DNA of 48,616 nt from JAEUIZ01 sp046155605 (GCA_046155605.1 JBJXFQ010000034.1:1-48616), one strand, 5' to 3'; shown: positions 7,809 to 17,129, counted from the first letter of the stretch. Program-made: numbers and translations. Notes: a model not told the origin generated them from the letters alone.

Positions 7809-8855
7809 CTATTCGCCGCGCTTGCGCTTGGAGGTGCGATCGAGCCAGGCGCGTTCGGCGCGGGTGAGGCTCGCCATGCCCTGCGAGGCGATCTTGGCGA
7901 GCAGCCGATCGAGTTCGGCCTGCTCGCGCTCTGCCTTCTCACGCTGCTTGCGTGCCGCGGCGGCGCGGCGGACGAGATCACGCTCGTCCTCTTCCTTCGG
8001 CATCGGGGGCAGCGGCATGCCCTCGGAGGTCATGGCCAGTCGCCGCTTCTCCAGGTAGCAGGTGATGCCCCCGAAGATCGCCAGGCCGATCAGCCGGCCG
8101 TTGTTGGTGGGCATCGCGATCACGAGCAAGGCGACCGCGACGACCAACCCGACGCGGACGGTGATCGCCATGGCGGGGTCGTGCCCCATCCGCCGCCACA
8201 GGAGGGCGTGGAGCACGCGGCCGCTATCCATCGGATACATCGGCAGGAGCATGTTGAAGAGAAAGAGAACCGCGTTCATGTAGTACGTCCACCACACTAG
8301 GACGACCACATCGAGCGACATGCCCAGCGCGGGTTTGAGCGTGCTGATCACCGCCCCGGGCGAGAAGGGGTTGAAGACGACCGCGCCCCAGCCCTGATTC
8401 AAGGCCAGGAGTACCGCGCCGAGCACGGGCCACAGCACGAGGTTTACCCCTGGCCCGCCGAGCGTTGTGATGAGGCTCGGGAGCCAGTGATGCGGGGGCG
8501 CACACGACGCCAGCCCGCCGAGCGGCCACATCAGGATCTGATCGGCGGTGCCGCGGACGCGTCGGCAGGCGATGCAATGGCCGTACTCGTGCAGGAGCAC
8601 GAGGACGAAGAGCGTGGCCATGCTCATGACGCGGAACTTGAGGCCGATGCCATCGCGCGGGATGAACGAGATGATCTCGGCCAGGATCATGAAGGCGAAG
8701 ACGACATGCAGGCGGACGCGGATGCCCCAGGCGGTGTAGAGCGGGATCGACCAGTCGAGCGGGTTGTCACCGTCGCCGAAAACTTTGCGCAATACGGCCC
8801 GGAACCCGCGCCCGCGCGAGTGGTCCAGCCCGTAGTTGCGATCCTCCCATCCCAT
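7809..8855 (-). CDS. M50-family (site-2-type) membrane metalloprotease
   Basis: A 348-residue membrane protein with the zinc-binding HEYGH (H89, E90, H93) in a TM segment and the third ligand motif NMLLPMYPMDSGR with D210, the signature of M50 intramembrane proteases. It is shorter than RseP and lacks a visible PDZ domain. The C-terminus carries a basic, probably coiled-coil stretch followed by LDRLLAKIASQGMASLTRAE, closely similar to the end of the adjacent rhomboid protease. It starts 83 bases after the NUDIX gene and ends 80 bases before the rhomboid start. Zinc-binding residues are intact, so activity is likely. Confidence 0.92.
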   Translation of the reverse strand: MGWEDRNYGLDHSRGRGFRAVLRKVFGDGDNPLDWSIPLYTAWGIRVRLHVVFAFMILAEIISFIPRDGIGLKFRVMSMATLFVLVLLHEYGHCIACRRVRGTADQILMWPLGGLASCAPPHHWLPSLITTLGGPGVNLVLWPVLGAVLLALNQGWGAVVFNPFSPGAVISTLKPALGMSLDVVVLVWWTYYMNAVLFLFNMLLPMYPMDSGRVLHALLWRRMGHDPAMAITVRVGLVVAVALLVIAMPTNNGRLIGLAIFGGITCYLEKRRLAMTSEGMPLPPMPKEEDERDLVRRAAAARKQREKAEREQAELDRLLAKIASQGMASLTRAERAWLDRTSKRKRGE

Positions 8856-8938
8856 TACAGACCCTCGGTTCCCATCGAGGCGGCCCGCGAACGCAGGCGA
8901 GCGCGCCGAATCGACTCAATCCAACCTGATCAACCCAA

Positions 8939-9469
8939 TCAGATCAATCCTTGCCTCGCCGCGAGCAGAAGGGTGGCGATGGACTTGCCGTCGGAGATGC
9001 GGCCACGTTCGACGAGCGAGAGGGCCTTGGCACTGGCGAGCATCTGGGGGCGGAGCAACTCGTCCTCCTCGGGCCGCGCGCCGACGTGCGAAAGCCCCCG
9101 GGCCACATACGCCCGCATCAGTTCATCGGACATTCCCGGCGAGGTATGGAACCGGGCGAGCGGGGTGATGGTTGCGGCCTGGTAGCCGGTTTCCTCGATC
9201 AGTTCGCGTGCGGCGCAGCGTCTGGGGCTTTCGCCCGGTTCGAGCGTGCCCGCGGGCAGTTCGAGGCTCCACTTCGCGAGCGCGATCCGCCAGACGCGAA
9301 CAAAGGCGAGTCGGCCGTCGTCGAGGATCGGGAGGATGACGACCGCGCCGGGGTGGCGGACGACCTCTCGCGTGAGGGTTCGCGCGGACCCGCGGAGCGT
9401 CAGGACTTCGAGATTGAACTTTGTGCCACGATGCACGATCCGCCGCGATTGCTCCTGGAGGCTGGCCAT
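8939..9469 (-). CDS. NUDIX hydrolase, ADP-ribose pyrophosphatase-like
   Basis: A 176-residue protein with a full Nudix box (G-x5-E-x7-REL-x-EE-x-G) in the segment GTLEPGESPRRCAARELIEE, which binds the catalytic metal. The preceding DDGRLAFVRVWRIALAKWSLELPAG is typical of ADP-sugar pyrophosphatases. The start is set at the ATG of MASLQEQSRR; an in-frame start 36 bases upstream is possible but adds unconserved sequence. It heads the minus-strand cluster and is divergent from trpB, with about 110 bases between the two starts. The substrate is inferred from the family, not shown. Confidence 0.85.
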   Translation of the reverse strand: MASLQEQSRRIVHRGTKFNLEVLTLRGSARTLTREVVRHPGAVVILPILDDGRLAFVRVWRIALAKWSLELPAGTLEPGESPRRCAARELIEETGYQAATITPLARFHTSPGMSDELMRAYVARGLSHVGARPEEDELLRPQMLASAKALSLVERGRISDGKSIATLLLAARQGLI

Positions 9470-9579
9470 GTGCGATGCTAGGGGTGATGCGGGCCGGGTA
9501 TGCACGGGGATGGAACGGCGGAAGTGATCCTGCGGCGAAGCGAGGTACAGGGCTTGTGCCGCGCAGCCTACGCTGGATC

Positions 9580-10803
9580 ATGTCGATCGCCGCGGTACCA
9601 GACATCAGGGGCCGATTCGGGCCGTATGGCGGGGTCTATGTGCCCGAGACGCTGGTGGCGGCGCTGGAGCAGTTAGGTGCCCACTATGCCGCGGCCCGGG
9701 CCGACGCCGCGTTCCTGGGCGAACTCGACGGGCTTTCCCGCACTTTTGTCGGACGCCCGACGCCGCTCTACCGCGCCGATCGGCTGACAGCGGAGGCGGC
9801 ACGGCGGTCGAAAGCGGGCGTGGCCGCGACGATCTGGCTCAAGCGCGAGGACCTGGCGCACACCGGGGCGCACAAGATCAACAACACGCTGGGGCAGGGG
9901 CTGCTCACGCGACGGATGGGCAAGAAGCGGATCATCGCCGAGACCGGCGCGGGGCAGCATGGCGTGGCCGCCGCCACCGCCGCGGCCCACCTGGGCCTCG
10001 AATGCGTTGTCTTCATGGGCTCGGAGGACGTTCGTCGTCAGCGGCTGAATGTCATCCGCATGCGGATCCTCGGTGCGACGGTGCGCGAGGTCGATTCGGG
10101 GTCGCGGACGCTCAAGGACGCGACCAACGAGGCCATGCGCGAGTGGATGGGCTCGGTCGATCACACGCACTACATCATCGGATCGGTGGTGGGGCCGCAC
10201 CCGTTCCCGATGATCGTGCGCGACTTCCAATCAGTCATCGGGCGTGAGACGCGCGAACAAAGCCAGCGACTACTAGGGCACCTGCCGGATTGCGTCGTCG
10301 CGTGCGTCGGCGGGGGCTCGAACGCGGCCGGGATGTTTCATCCTTTTGCCGATGACGCGGGCGTGGGGCTCGTGGGGGTCGAGGCGGGCGGGCGATCACC
10401 CGCGCCGGGCGAACATGCGGCCTCGCTCACCGCCGGCTCGCCGGGGATTCTGCACGGCTCGCTGAGTTACGTCCTTCAAGACGCCGACGGCCAGACGGCA
10501 CTCGTGCATTCGTGCTCGGCGGGGCTCGATTACCCCGGCGTCGGCCCCGAGCACGCGTATTGGAAGGATTCGGGCCGTGTGCGCTATGTGAGCGTCACCG
10601 ATGCCCAGGCGCTCGACGCCTTCAAACTGCTCGCCCGCACCGAGGGCATCATCCCCGCGCTCGAATCGGCCCACGCCATCGCGCACGCGGTTGAGCTTGT
10701 GGGCCGGATGCAGGCGAATCAGCACCTCGTCGTGAACCTGTCCGGTCGCGGGGACAAGGACGTGGACGAGGCGGCACGGCTGATGGGGCTTGCGCCGACG
10801 TGA
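9580..10803 (+). CDS. trpB: Tryptophan synthase beta chain
   Basis: A 407-residue PLP enzyme that condenses indole with serine. The start is chosen at MSIAAVPDIRGRFGPYGG, which begins the conserved N-terminus; earlier in-frame codons read through non-conserved sequence. Landmarks are the PLP lysine K99 in HTGAHKINNTLGQ, ETGAGQHGVA, the phosphate loop VGGGSNAAGMF, and HSCSAGLDYPGVGPEH. It looks like the standard TrpB1 type, about ten residues longer than E. coli TrpB. No trpA lies next to it, and the downstream TPR gene is convergent, so it stands alone here. Confidence 0.96.
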   Translation: MSIAAVPDIRGRFGPYGGVYVPETLVAALEQLGAHYAAARADAAFLGELDGLSRTFVGRPTPLYRADRLTAEAARRSKAGVAATIWLKREDLAHTGAHKINNTLGQGLLTRRMGKKRIIAETGAGQHGVAAATAAAHLGLECVVFMGSEDVRRQRLNVIRMRILGATVREVDSGSRTLKDATNEAMREWMGSVDHTHYIIGSVVGPHPFPMIVRDFQSVIGRETREQSQRLLGHLPDCVVACVGGGSNAAGMFHPFADDAGVGLVGVEAGGRSPAPGEHAASLTAGSPGILHGSLSYVLQDADGQTALVHSCSAGLDYPGVGPEHAYWKDSGRVRYVSVTDAQALDAFKLLARTEGIIPALESAHAIAHAVELVGRMQANQHLVVNLSGRGDKDVDEAARLMGLAPT

Positions 10804-10821
10804 GCGGGGATTGATCGGCGA

Positions 10822-12186
10822 CTACCTCGGCCGACGGCGGATCAGCACGCCAATCACCGATGATGCCGCCTGTGCGAGGCTGCAGAGCACGAGGATCGCG
10901 CTAAGCCGCTTGATCGAGGGGTCTTCGGCATCGACGGTTCGGGCCTGCTTGAGCCAGTATCGCGCCCGCCGCCATTGCTGCTCGCGGACGCACGCCATGG
11001 CAAGGTTGTGCATCGCGGGGACGAAGCGCGGCTCGAGGCGCAGGACGGCCCGGGCCTGCTCCATTCCCTCGGCCCGATCGCCGGATTCGAGCAGCGCCAC
11101 GCTCCAGAGGTGCCGCAGGCGGGCGTCGTCGGGCTCGCGGGCGGAGAGGGTCGCGGCGACTCGGGCCGCGTCGCGCGGGCGGCGAGCCTCCAGGAGCACC
11201 CGGGCGAGTTCCTCGGCCTGTTCGCGGGTGAGCCGGCTCGGGTCGGCGCGGAAGCGGGCGAGTTCCGCCGAGAGTGCGTCAGCGAGTAACGCGCGATCGC
11301 GGGCGGATCGGCCCCGGAGCAGGCAACGCGCCAGCCGCAGCCGCGCCGACGCATGGTCCGGATCAAGCCGCATCACGACATCAAACTGCTGCACGGCCTC
11401 GGCGATGCGGCCTTGGGCGAGCGCCAGTTCACCAATACCGAAATGTGCGTCGGCGTTCTCGGCGTCGAGTTCGAGCACCCGCCGCAGTTTCTCCTCGGCC
11501 TCGGCGGGGCGATTCATCGACACGAGCAGCGCCGCCAGATCGAGCAGCGTGCCCTCGTCGCCCGGCTCGCGGCGCAGTTCACGCATGTAGAGTTGTCGCG
11601 CGCGTTCGAGGCGGCCCGTTGAGGCATAGGCCCGCGCCAGCCGACCCTCCACGCCGGGCATCTCCGGATCGAGTTTCGAGGCCTCGCGCAGGCACCAGAC
11701 GGCTTTCTCCAGCATCCCACGCTCCAGCAGCGAGTCCGCCAGCGCCACATACGCATCGGGCGACTTCGGATCGACCTGCTCCGCAAGGTAGAACATCAAC
11801 TCGGCCTGCTCGTGCTGGCCCATGCGTGTCAGCGCCTCGATCCGATGCACATATGGCGCCACCGAGGCCGGATCGATCTTCTGCGCTCGATCGAACCACT
11901 CGATCGACGCCGCCGGTTGATCGGCCCGCAGCAGGCTCAGGCCCGTCATGATCGCCGGCGACGATTCGTCGGGGCTCAGTTCGGCGGCACGGCGAAAGGC
12001 GTCCGACGCTTCTGAGAATCGCCCGCGCGCATCCAGCGTCAGTCCCAGGTTGAAGTGCCATTCCGCCTGGTTTGGATTCATCGCCAGGGCCTGGCGCAGT
12101 TCGCGCTCGGCTTCCTCCCACCGACCCGCTTCGTACAGGTCGTGGGCCCGCTCCACATGCATCTCGGCGTCGAACCACTCGCTCAT
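10822..12186 (-). CDS. Tetratricopeptide-repeat protein with C-terminal membrane anchor
   Basis: A 454-residue protein made almost wholly of TPR-type helical pairs, starting with ERAHDLYEAGRWEEAERELRQALAMNPNQ and repeating the A-x-LG-x3-LA / A..Y..AL..DP pattern at about 34-residue spacing, roughly ten repeats. Near the end (about 428-448, LSAILVLCSLAQAASSVIGVLI) lies a single hydrophobic segment followed by RRRPR, consistent with a tail anchor with the repeats in the cytoplasm. No catalytic domain is visible, so it is probably a protein-protein scaffold. It ends 18 bases from trpB on the opposite strand. Confidence 0.85.
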   Translation of the reverse strand: MSEWFDAEMHVERAHDLYEAGRWEEAERELRQALAMNPNQAEWHFNLGLTLDARGRFSEASDAFRRAAELSPDESSPAIMTGLSLLRADQPAASIEWFDRAQKIDPASVAPYVHRIEALTRMGQHEQAELMFYLAEQVDPKSPDAYVALADSLLERGMLEKAVWCLREASKLDPEMPGVEGRLARAYASTGRLERARQLYMRELRREPGDEGTLLDLAALLVSMNRPAEAEEKLRRVLELDAENADAHFGIGELALAQGRIAEAVQQFDVVMRLDPDHASARLRLARCLLRGRSARDRALLADALSAELARFRADPSRLTREQAEELARVLLEARRPRDAARVAATLSAREPDDARLRHLWSVALLESGDRAEGMEQARAVLRLEPRFVPAMHNLAMACVREQQWRRARYWLKQARTVDAEDPSIKRLSAILVLCSLAQAASSVIGVLIRRRPR

Positions 12187-12296
12187 GGCAGCACCACCGC
12201 TCGCCAGCCCACCGGACTCGGCGCAGTCTAATCGAACCCGACCGCCTTTTCAATCGTCAAAGCGGATAATGTCATCGGACGAACCGATACGGGGGT

Positions 12297-14237
12297 TTGG
12301 GAGGCCGCTTGCTTCGAGGTCGATGCCATCCTGCTGCGCTGCTGGTCGCCGCGGCGGTCGGCATCATCGCTTGCACCGCGGTTGAGGCGCAAGTCGATGC
12401 TCCGGCGGCCATCGACAGCCCTGACGCGGCGGTGCGGGCGACGGCCGCGCAGCGCCTGGTGGCCGGCGTCGAGGCCTCGGACCGCCGTGCTGTGATTGAT
12501 GCGCTGGCTCTTGGGGCACCCGTTCGTCTCTCGATCCTCGCGGCGATCTCCCAGGCGTGGCCACCGCCGCGAGACCTCTGGCCTCGTCTGAGCGAAATGG
12601 CAGCGTCCTGGCCCGACGACCCGGCCGAGGCCGAGGCGCTCGCCCGCGCGGTCGCGGCCTATCGCACCCCGGAGGCCGTCGAAATCCTCATCGCTCGTCT
12701 CGAAGCGGTCCCGAGCACCGACGCGACCAGGGCCGCGTTCGTCGGCCTCGTGCAGATGTCCGGACGCGACGACTTCGGGCTGTGGTCGCAGGCGTGGCGT
12801 CAGTGGCTCGCCGAAGGACGCGGCCTGAGCGAGTCGGCCTGGCATGACCGCCTGGCCCAGGGCGTCTCGAAGCGAGCCGAGGCGCTCGACCGCGAGAAGC
12901 ACTCGCTCGCTCGAAGCCTCGCCGAGAACACGCGTCGTCTGTACTTCCTGCTGCCCACCGCGCCCGACGACGAGCGTGCCAAGGTGCTCGCGCAGGCGCT
13001 CCGCGAGCCCGTCGATGAACTCCGAAACCTCGGCTTTGAGATCGTCGAGCGGGAACTGGCGGCCGGCAAGTCCCTCGCGATCGTCGTCGCGTCGGCAATT
13101 ACCGACGCCGTTGGATCGACGCAAGCCCGCGTTCGCGCGCGTGCCGCGCGGGTGCTGGGCCAGGCCATGACTCCCGAGGCGGCGCTGCGCGTCGCCGCGG
13201 CCCTGGAGATCGAGTCGGACCCCGACGCGGCGAGCGGGCTCCTCTTTGCCGCCGCACGCTGGCCCCTCCCGACGATGCTCGCGCCGGCCATGGCCTGGCT
13301 GGAGAAGGGCGACGCGACGTGGGGTGCCTCGCTCGATGCGCTGGCTGCGCTCGCCCGTGCCGGCGCGCTCGCCGATGACGCCGATCGTGCTCGTGTCGCC
13401 GGTCTTCTGCGATCACAGGCTGCCGAGCGGCTTGGGGCCGTCGGCTGCCGCCTCCTTGTTCAGTGCGGCACGGAAGCGGACGTGGACCGACTCTGCGAGA
13501 GCCTGGTGGGCGCGACGGGGGCCATCGCGGCGGCGCTGGCCGAGGCGCTGGCAAGCCACGCCTCGTGTTCGGGCGCGATCGTCGAAGCCGCAACACGCGA
13601 GCCGGCGCTCTACCCGAGCGCGGCGAGAGCCGTCGCCGCCGCTGGATCGGAGGATCTCCTCGCGCGTCTGGTTGCGCTCCCCGGCCCCAGTCCCGAGGCG
13701 CGCGCGACTGCGGTCGCGTCGGCGTCAGCGAGTTTCCCGTCCGCCGCGCTCATTCGCGTCGCGCGCCATGCCCGCGACCCCGAGATTCATGAGGCGCTGC
13801 TGATGCGTCTGGCCGAGCACGGCCCGCAGTTGCCCGAGCACGCCAACTCCGGCGATGCCCAGGCCGTCCGGGAAGGGCTCGAGATGCTGGCGATGAGTCG
13901 CCTGAAGCGCGGGCGCGCCGAGGCAGCGCTCGCGGCGATCAACGATATCGTCGTCACCGACGACCCGGCGGCGGCGCTCCGCCTGCGCCGCCTGCGCGTC
14001 CACGCACTCGTGGCCTGCGATCGCGTCGATGATGCCGTCTCGCTCGGCGCGTCGGCGCAGGATTGGATCGAAGCCCTGGCGATGGTGACTTCCGAACCGC
14101 ACGGACGCCGAGTACTCCGGCAGGTCCGAATCTCATTTGGCAGCGCGCTCACGCCGGAGCAGGCCGATGAGGTCGATCGGCTGGCCGCGTTGATCCTCCG
14201 CCCGCGATTCGCGCCCGCCGAAGAGCCCACGAGGTAG
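12297..14237 (+). CDS. Secreted HEAT-like alpha-helical repeat protein
   Basis: A 646-residue protein with an N-terminal signal sequence (LLRGRCHPAALLVAAAVGIIACTAVEA) and then Ala/Arg/Leu-rich helical repeats resembling HEAT or PBS-lyase HEAT repeats, for example DSPDAAVRATAAQRLVAG and RVRARAARVLGQAM. The only early start codons in frame are TTG (12297 or 12309), with a G-rich stretch just upstream; an ATG start would remove the signal. A cysteine follows the hydrophobic core (GIIAC), so a lipoprotein is possible. No catalytic motif is seen. It is divergent from the TPR gene, with about 110 bases between them. Confidence 0.7.
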   Translation: MGGRLLRGRCHPAALLVAAAVGIIACTAVEAQVDAPAAIDSPDAAVRATAAQRLVAGVEASDRRAVIDALALGAPVRLSILAAISQAWPPPRDLWPRLSEMAASWPDDPAEAEALARAVAAYRTPEAVEILIARLEAVPSTDATRAAFVGLVQMSGRDDFGLWSQAWRQWLAEGRGLSESAWHDRLAQGVSKRAEALDREKHSLARSLAENTRRLYFLLPTAPDDERAKVLAQALREPVDELRNLGFEIVERELAAGKSLAIVVASAITDAVGSTQARVRARAARVLGQAMTPEAALRVAAALEIESDPDAASGLLFAAARWPLPTMLAPAMAWLEKGDATWGASLDALAALARAGALADDADRARVAGLLRSQAAERLGAVGCRLLVQCGTEADVDRLCESLVGATGAIAAALAEALASHASCSGAIVEAATREPALYPSAARAVAAAGSEDLLARLVALPGPSPEARATAVASASASFPSAALIRVARHARDPEIHEALLMRLAEHGPQLPEHANSGDAQAVREGLEMLAMSRLKRGRAEAALAAINDIVVTDDPAAALRLRRLRVHALVACDRVDDAVSLGASAQDWIEALAMVTSEPHGRRVLRQVRISFGSALTPEQADEVDRLAALILRPRFAPAEEPTR

Positions 14238-14294
14238 ACACCGCGGCACGTTCGCCTCGGAACGAAGCATCACGCGGATTGAACCCGGTGGCCG

Positions 14295-15104
14295 TTATCC
14301 CACGCCCAGCGCCCGGCGGAATCGGCTGATCACCGACCGCACCGGGCTGACCCGAATCGTCGCCTGCACCTCGCGCTGCACGCCCGGCAACCGCCCGTGC
14401 GCCTCGCTCGCCGTTGCAAAGCCTCCCGCGGGGTCGAGTCCGGCATCGATCCAGGCATCCCACGCGCGATCCAGCCTCGGAATCAGGCGCGAGGCCGCGA
14501 TTCGCGGCTCATCCGCACCCCACCCCGTCAGCAGCCGGTACGCGATCTCGGCGATCGACCTCACCTCGTCGCGGGCGGCCTCTTCGGCGGGCGTCGGGCC
14601 ATCGCCGCGCAGCCGCCGGCGGACGCCGTAGAGTTCGATCATGCAACTCCCGCGCGGATCAACGAGGATCTCGCTCGCGGACAGCGACCCGTGAATGTGG
14701 CCTTCGGCGTGCGTCGCCTCAACCGTTTCAAGGATCTGCACCAGCGTCCGCTCGGCCTCGTCGGGCTCCATTCGCCCGCTCTTGTCCGCCAAAAGCGATT
14801 CGAGCGTCACGAGCCCGGCGTGGTTGCCGGCAAACGCCGTCACCACCCAGCCCAGGCCCGTCGCACCGAGGCTGAAGTGCTCGATCGGGAGGATGTGCCC
14901 GTGCCGAAGGCCTTGTGCCGCCTCCAGCGCCGCGATGAACCTGCGCTGCGCGATTCGATCGTGGGACAGCACGAGTCGATGCGCGACATGCGACGTCTGC
15001 GTGCGGATATCCAACGCGAGCCAGCGCTGGCCGTTGCTCCCATCTTCAAGCCGGCGGACAAGCCGGAACGGACCAATATGCGGCTGCTCGATCTCGACTT
15101 GCAT
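14295..15104 (-). CDS. Protein-kinase-like protein, probable pseudokinase
   Basis: A 269-residue protein that keeps the outline of a Ser/Thr kinase fold: IGPFRLVRRLEDGSNGQRWLA in place of the N-lobe glycine loop, RHGHILPIEHF, and the helix EAERTLVQILETVEATHAEGHIHG. The catalytic-loop HRD is replaced by HGS (near 138-142, HIHGSLSASEILVD). The DFG metal-binding motif is absent, with MIELYG in its place. The N-lobe lysine of a VAxK motif is also not visible. It has no membrane segment or sensor domain. It is divergent from hppD across a 175-base gap with a good promoter on its side. A regulatory or scaffolding role is likely (inference). Confidence 0.72.
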   Translation of the reverse strand: MQVEIEQPHIGPFRLVRRLEDGSNGQRWLALDIRTQTSHVAHRLVLSHDRIAQRRFIAALEAAQGLRHGHILPIEHFSLGATGLGWVVTAFAGNHAGLVTLESLLADKSGRMEPDEAERTLVQILETVEATHAEGHIHGSLSASEILVDPRGSCMIELYGVRRRLRGDGPTPAEEAARDEVRSIAEIAYRLLTGWGADEPRIAASRLIPRLDRAWDAWIDAGLDPAGGFATASEAHGRLPGVQREVQATIRVSPVRSVISRFRRALGVG

Positions 15105-15195
15105 GGTCCGATCAATCCCCTGCTTCCGGGCGAAACTCCCAAGCCATCACTATACGCCGCTCAATGTATCGACACGTGCGCGACTCCAAACCCAG

Positions 15196-15224
15196 ATTAT
15201 ACGACCTTGGGAGCGGCCTGGCAG
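15196..15224 (-). promoter_or_regulatory. Sigma-70-type promoter of the pseudokinase gene
   Basis: On the minus strand CTGCCA (15224-15219), a 17-base spacer and a perfect TATAAT (15201-15196). It points toward the pseudokinase ATG at 15104 and would give a leader of about 85 bases. On the opposite strand a TATACT at 15239-15244 may serve hppD, but no matching -35 was found. Confidence 0.5.
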
Positions 15225-15279
15225 GTTCCTGATAGGGGTATACTGAATCAGCGGCATGGTGCCGCAGGGGAACATCATC

Positions 15280-16503
15280 ATGACCACCATCGCCACCCAG
15301 CCCTCGGCCACTGGCCGTTCGTCCACCGATCCGCTCCACCTCATCGACGTCGACCATGTGCAGTTCTACGTGGGCAACGCCAAGCAGGCCGCGTTCTTCT
15401 ACGCCCATTGCTTCGGCTTCCAGATCGATCAGGTCGCCGACCTCACCACCGGCAGCCGCGACGCCGCCCATTATCTCCTCACCCAGGGCAACATCCGCTT
15501 CATTCTGACCAGCGGCCTCGCACCCCAGCATCCCGCGAGCGTCGAGGTCGCGATGTTTGGTGACGGCGTCAAGGATGTCGCGTTCACCGTCTTCGACGCC
15601 GAAAAGGCCTATGAGCGGGCCATCAAGAACGGAGCCGAGTCGGCCTACGAGCCGCGCGCCTTCAAGGACGACCATGGCACGGTGACGATGGCGGGCATCA
15701 AGACCTTCGGCCGCGTATGCCACTCGTTCGTCTCGCGTACCGGGGCGTATGACCTCACCAAGGTCAAGCAAGGCGGAACGTTCAAGACGCGGTTTAAGAA
15801 GGTTGAAGGCGGGCCGGGCAGTGCGAGCGTGCTGGCCGTCAACGAGTACAACCGCAAAAACCCCTGCGGGCTCAAGTTCACCGACCATCTGGTGGGCAAC
15901 GTCGAACTGGGCAAGATGAACCACTGGGTCGCCTGGTACGAGAACGTCCTCGAGTTCTCGATGTTCAAGCACTTCGACGACAAGGACATCGGCACCGAGT
16001 ATTCCGCCCTCATGTCCAAGGTCATGTCCAGCGGCCAGGGGCTGATCAAGATTCCCATCAACGAGCCCGCCCATGGCAAGAAAAAGTCACAAGTCCAGGA
16101 ATACCTCGACTGGCACATGAACACGCCGGGCGTCCAGCATCTCGCGCTGCGGACCGACGATGAACTGCACTCGATCGCGGCACTGCGGGCCCGCGGCGTC
16201 GATTTCCTCGCCATCCCCGAGAGCTATTACGAGAAGGTGTGGGAGCGCGTGAACTCGACGCTCAAGGCCCACAACAAGCCGGAGATCAAGGAAGACCATC
16301 GGCGGATCCACGACCTGGGCATCCTCGTGGACGCCGACGACGAGGGTTACCTGCTGCAACTCTTCACGAAGCCCCTGCAAGACAGGCCGACGCTGTTCTT
16401 TGAGATCATCTGCCGCCGCGGCTCGCAGTCGTTTGGCAAAGGCAACTTCAAGGCGCTCTTCGAGAGTTTGGAGCACGAACAGGAGCGGCGGGGGAATCTG
16501 TAG
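15280..16503 (+). CDS. hppD: 4-hydroxyphenylpyruvate dioxygenase
   Basis: A 407-residue two-domain VOC-fold enzyme that converts 4-hydroxyphenylpyruvate to homogentisate in tyrosine breakdown. The non-heme iron ligands are visible: H203 in FTDHLVGN, H287 in GVQHLALRT and E375 in LFFEIICR. The C-terminal segment GSQSFGKGNFKALFESLEHEQ is the conserved gate helix of the family. The start is the ATG after AGGGGAAC; the upstream in-frame start adds only a few residues. No homogentisate dioxygenase gene lies in the window, so pathway use is not shown here. Confidence 0.95.
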   Translation: MTTIATQPSATGRSSTDPLHLIDVDHVQFYVGNAKQAAFFYAHCFGFQIDQVADLTTGSRDAAHYLLTQGNIRFILTSGLAPQHPASVEVAMFGDGVKDVAFTVFDAEKAYERAIKNGAESAYEPRAFKDDHGTVTMAGIKTFGRVCHSFVSRTGAYDLTKVKQGGTFKTRFKKVEGGPGSASVLAVNEYNRKNPCGLKFTDHLVGNVELGKMNHWVAWYENVLEFSMFKHFDDKDIGTEYSALMSKVMSSGQGLIKIPINEPAHGKKKSQVQEYLDWHMNTPGVQHLALRTDDELHSIAALRARGVDFLAIPESYYEKVWERVNSTLKAHNKPEIKEDHRRIHDLGILVDADDEGYLLQLFTKPLQDRPTLFFEIICRRGSQSFGKGNFKALFESLEHEQERRGNL

Positions 16504-16568
16504 ATCAGGGCAAGCCCGAAGCGCAAGCGAGGGGGTGCTTCGTCAGTAGAACACACCATCGCAAACGG

Positions 16569-17129
16569 GTGGCCGGCGACAGGGTGCCAATCGTGACTCA
16601 GATACCCCCGCCCAACTATCTCACCCAATCGTCACTCGCTCGGTCGCTTCAGACGCTCGTTGGTTCTCGCTGGCGGGGCGGCGAAATTCGGGTACCCGAG
16701 ACCCGAAGGCGATGGGACATGGCCTACGAAGGCGATGATGGCTCTCTTGTGGTCGTTGAGTACGACGGTGACGAGCATTACACGAACACGCTGAAGATCA
16801 AGGTCGATCACGAGAAGGACTTCGCCGCGGCAGGGCTCGGCTACCGCGTGGTTCGCTTTCCCTTTTGGGTGCAACTCGACACCCGAACCACGCGACACTT
16901 CTTCGGCATCAACGCCGACATTCCGCTGCGGTTTCCGCACGGCTTCATCACGACGCGATGGTTTCCGGCGTCGTTCTGCCATCTCGGCATGAGACGATTC
17001 GAACAAGAACTCGCGCGGCTGGAGGAGTCGGTGCGAGCGGAGGTTCTCGAATCCATCCGTGATCGCATCGCCGAGCACGGCGAAGAGTACGTCATTCCAG
17101 TAACCTTGCGTCACCTTCTGACCCAATAG
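16569..17129 (+). CDS. Hypothetical protein, possible PD-(D/E)xK nuclease fold
   Basis: A 186-residue protein not clearly assigned. The segment RRWDMAYEGDDGSLVVVEYDGDEHY resembles the acidic core of restriction-endonuclease-like folds (an aspartate, then E-x-D on a beta strand), followed by a helix with basic residues (KIKVDHEKDFAAAG) and YRVVRFPFWVQ. That arrangement is seen in DUF559/Vsr-like nucleases. The C-terminal half is helical without known motifs. Starts are GTG only (16569, 16584 or 16593) and no ribosome-binding site decides between them. It sits between hppD and the RAYT transposase, so it could be mobile cargo, but nothing proves this. Confidence 0.5.
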   Translation: MAGDRVPIVTQIPPPNYLTQSSLARSLQTLVGSRWRGGEIRVPETRRRWDMAYEGDDGSLVVVEYDGDEHYTNTLKIKVDHEKDFAAAGLGYRVVRFPFWVQLDTRTTRHFFGINADIPLRFPHGFITTRWFPASFCHLGMRRFEQELARLEESVRAEVLESIRDRIAEHGEEYVIPVTLRHLLTQ

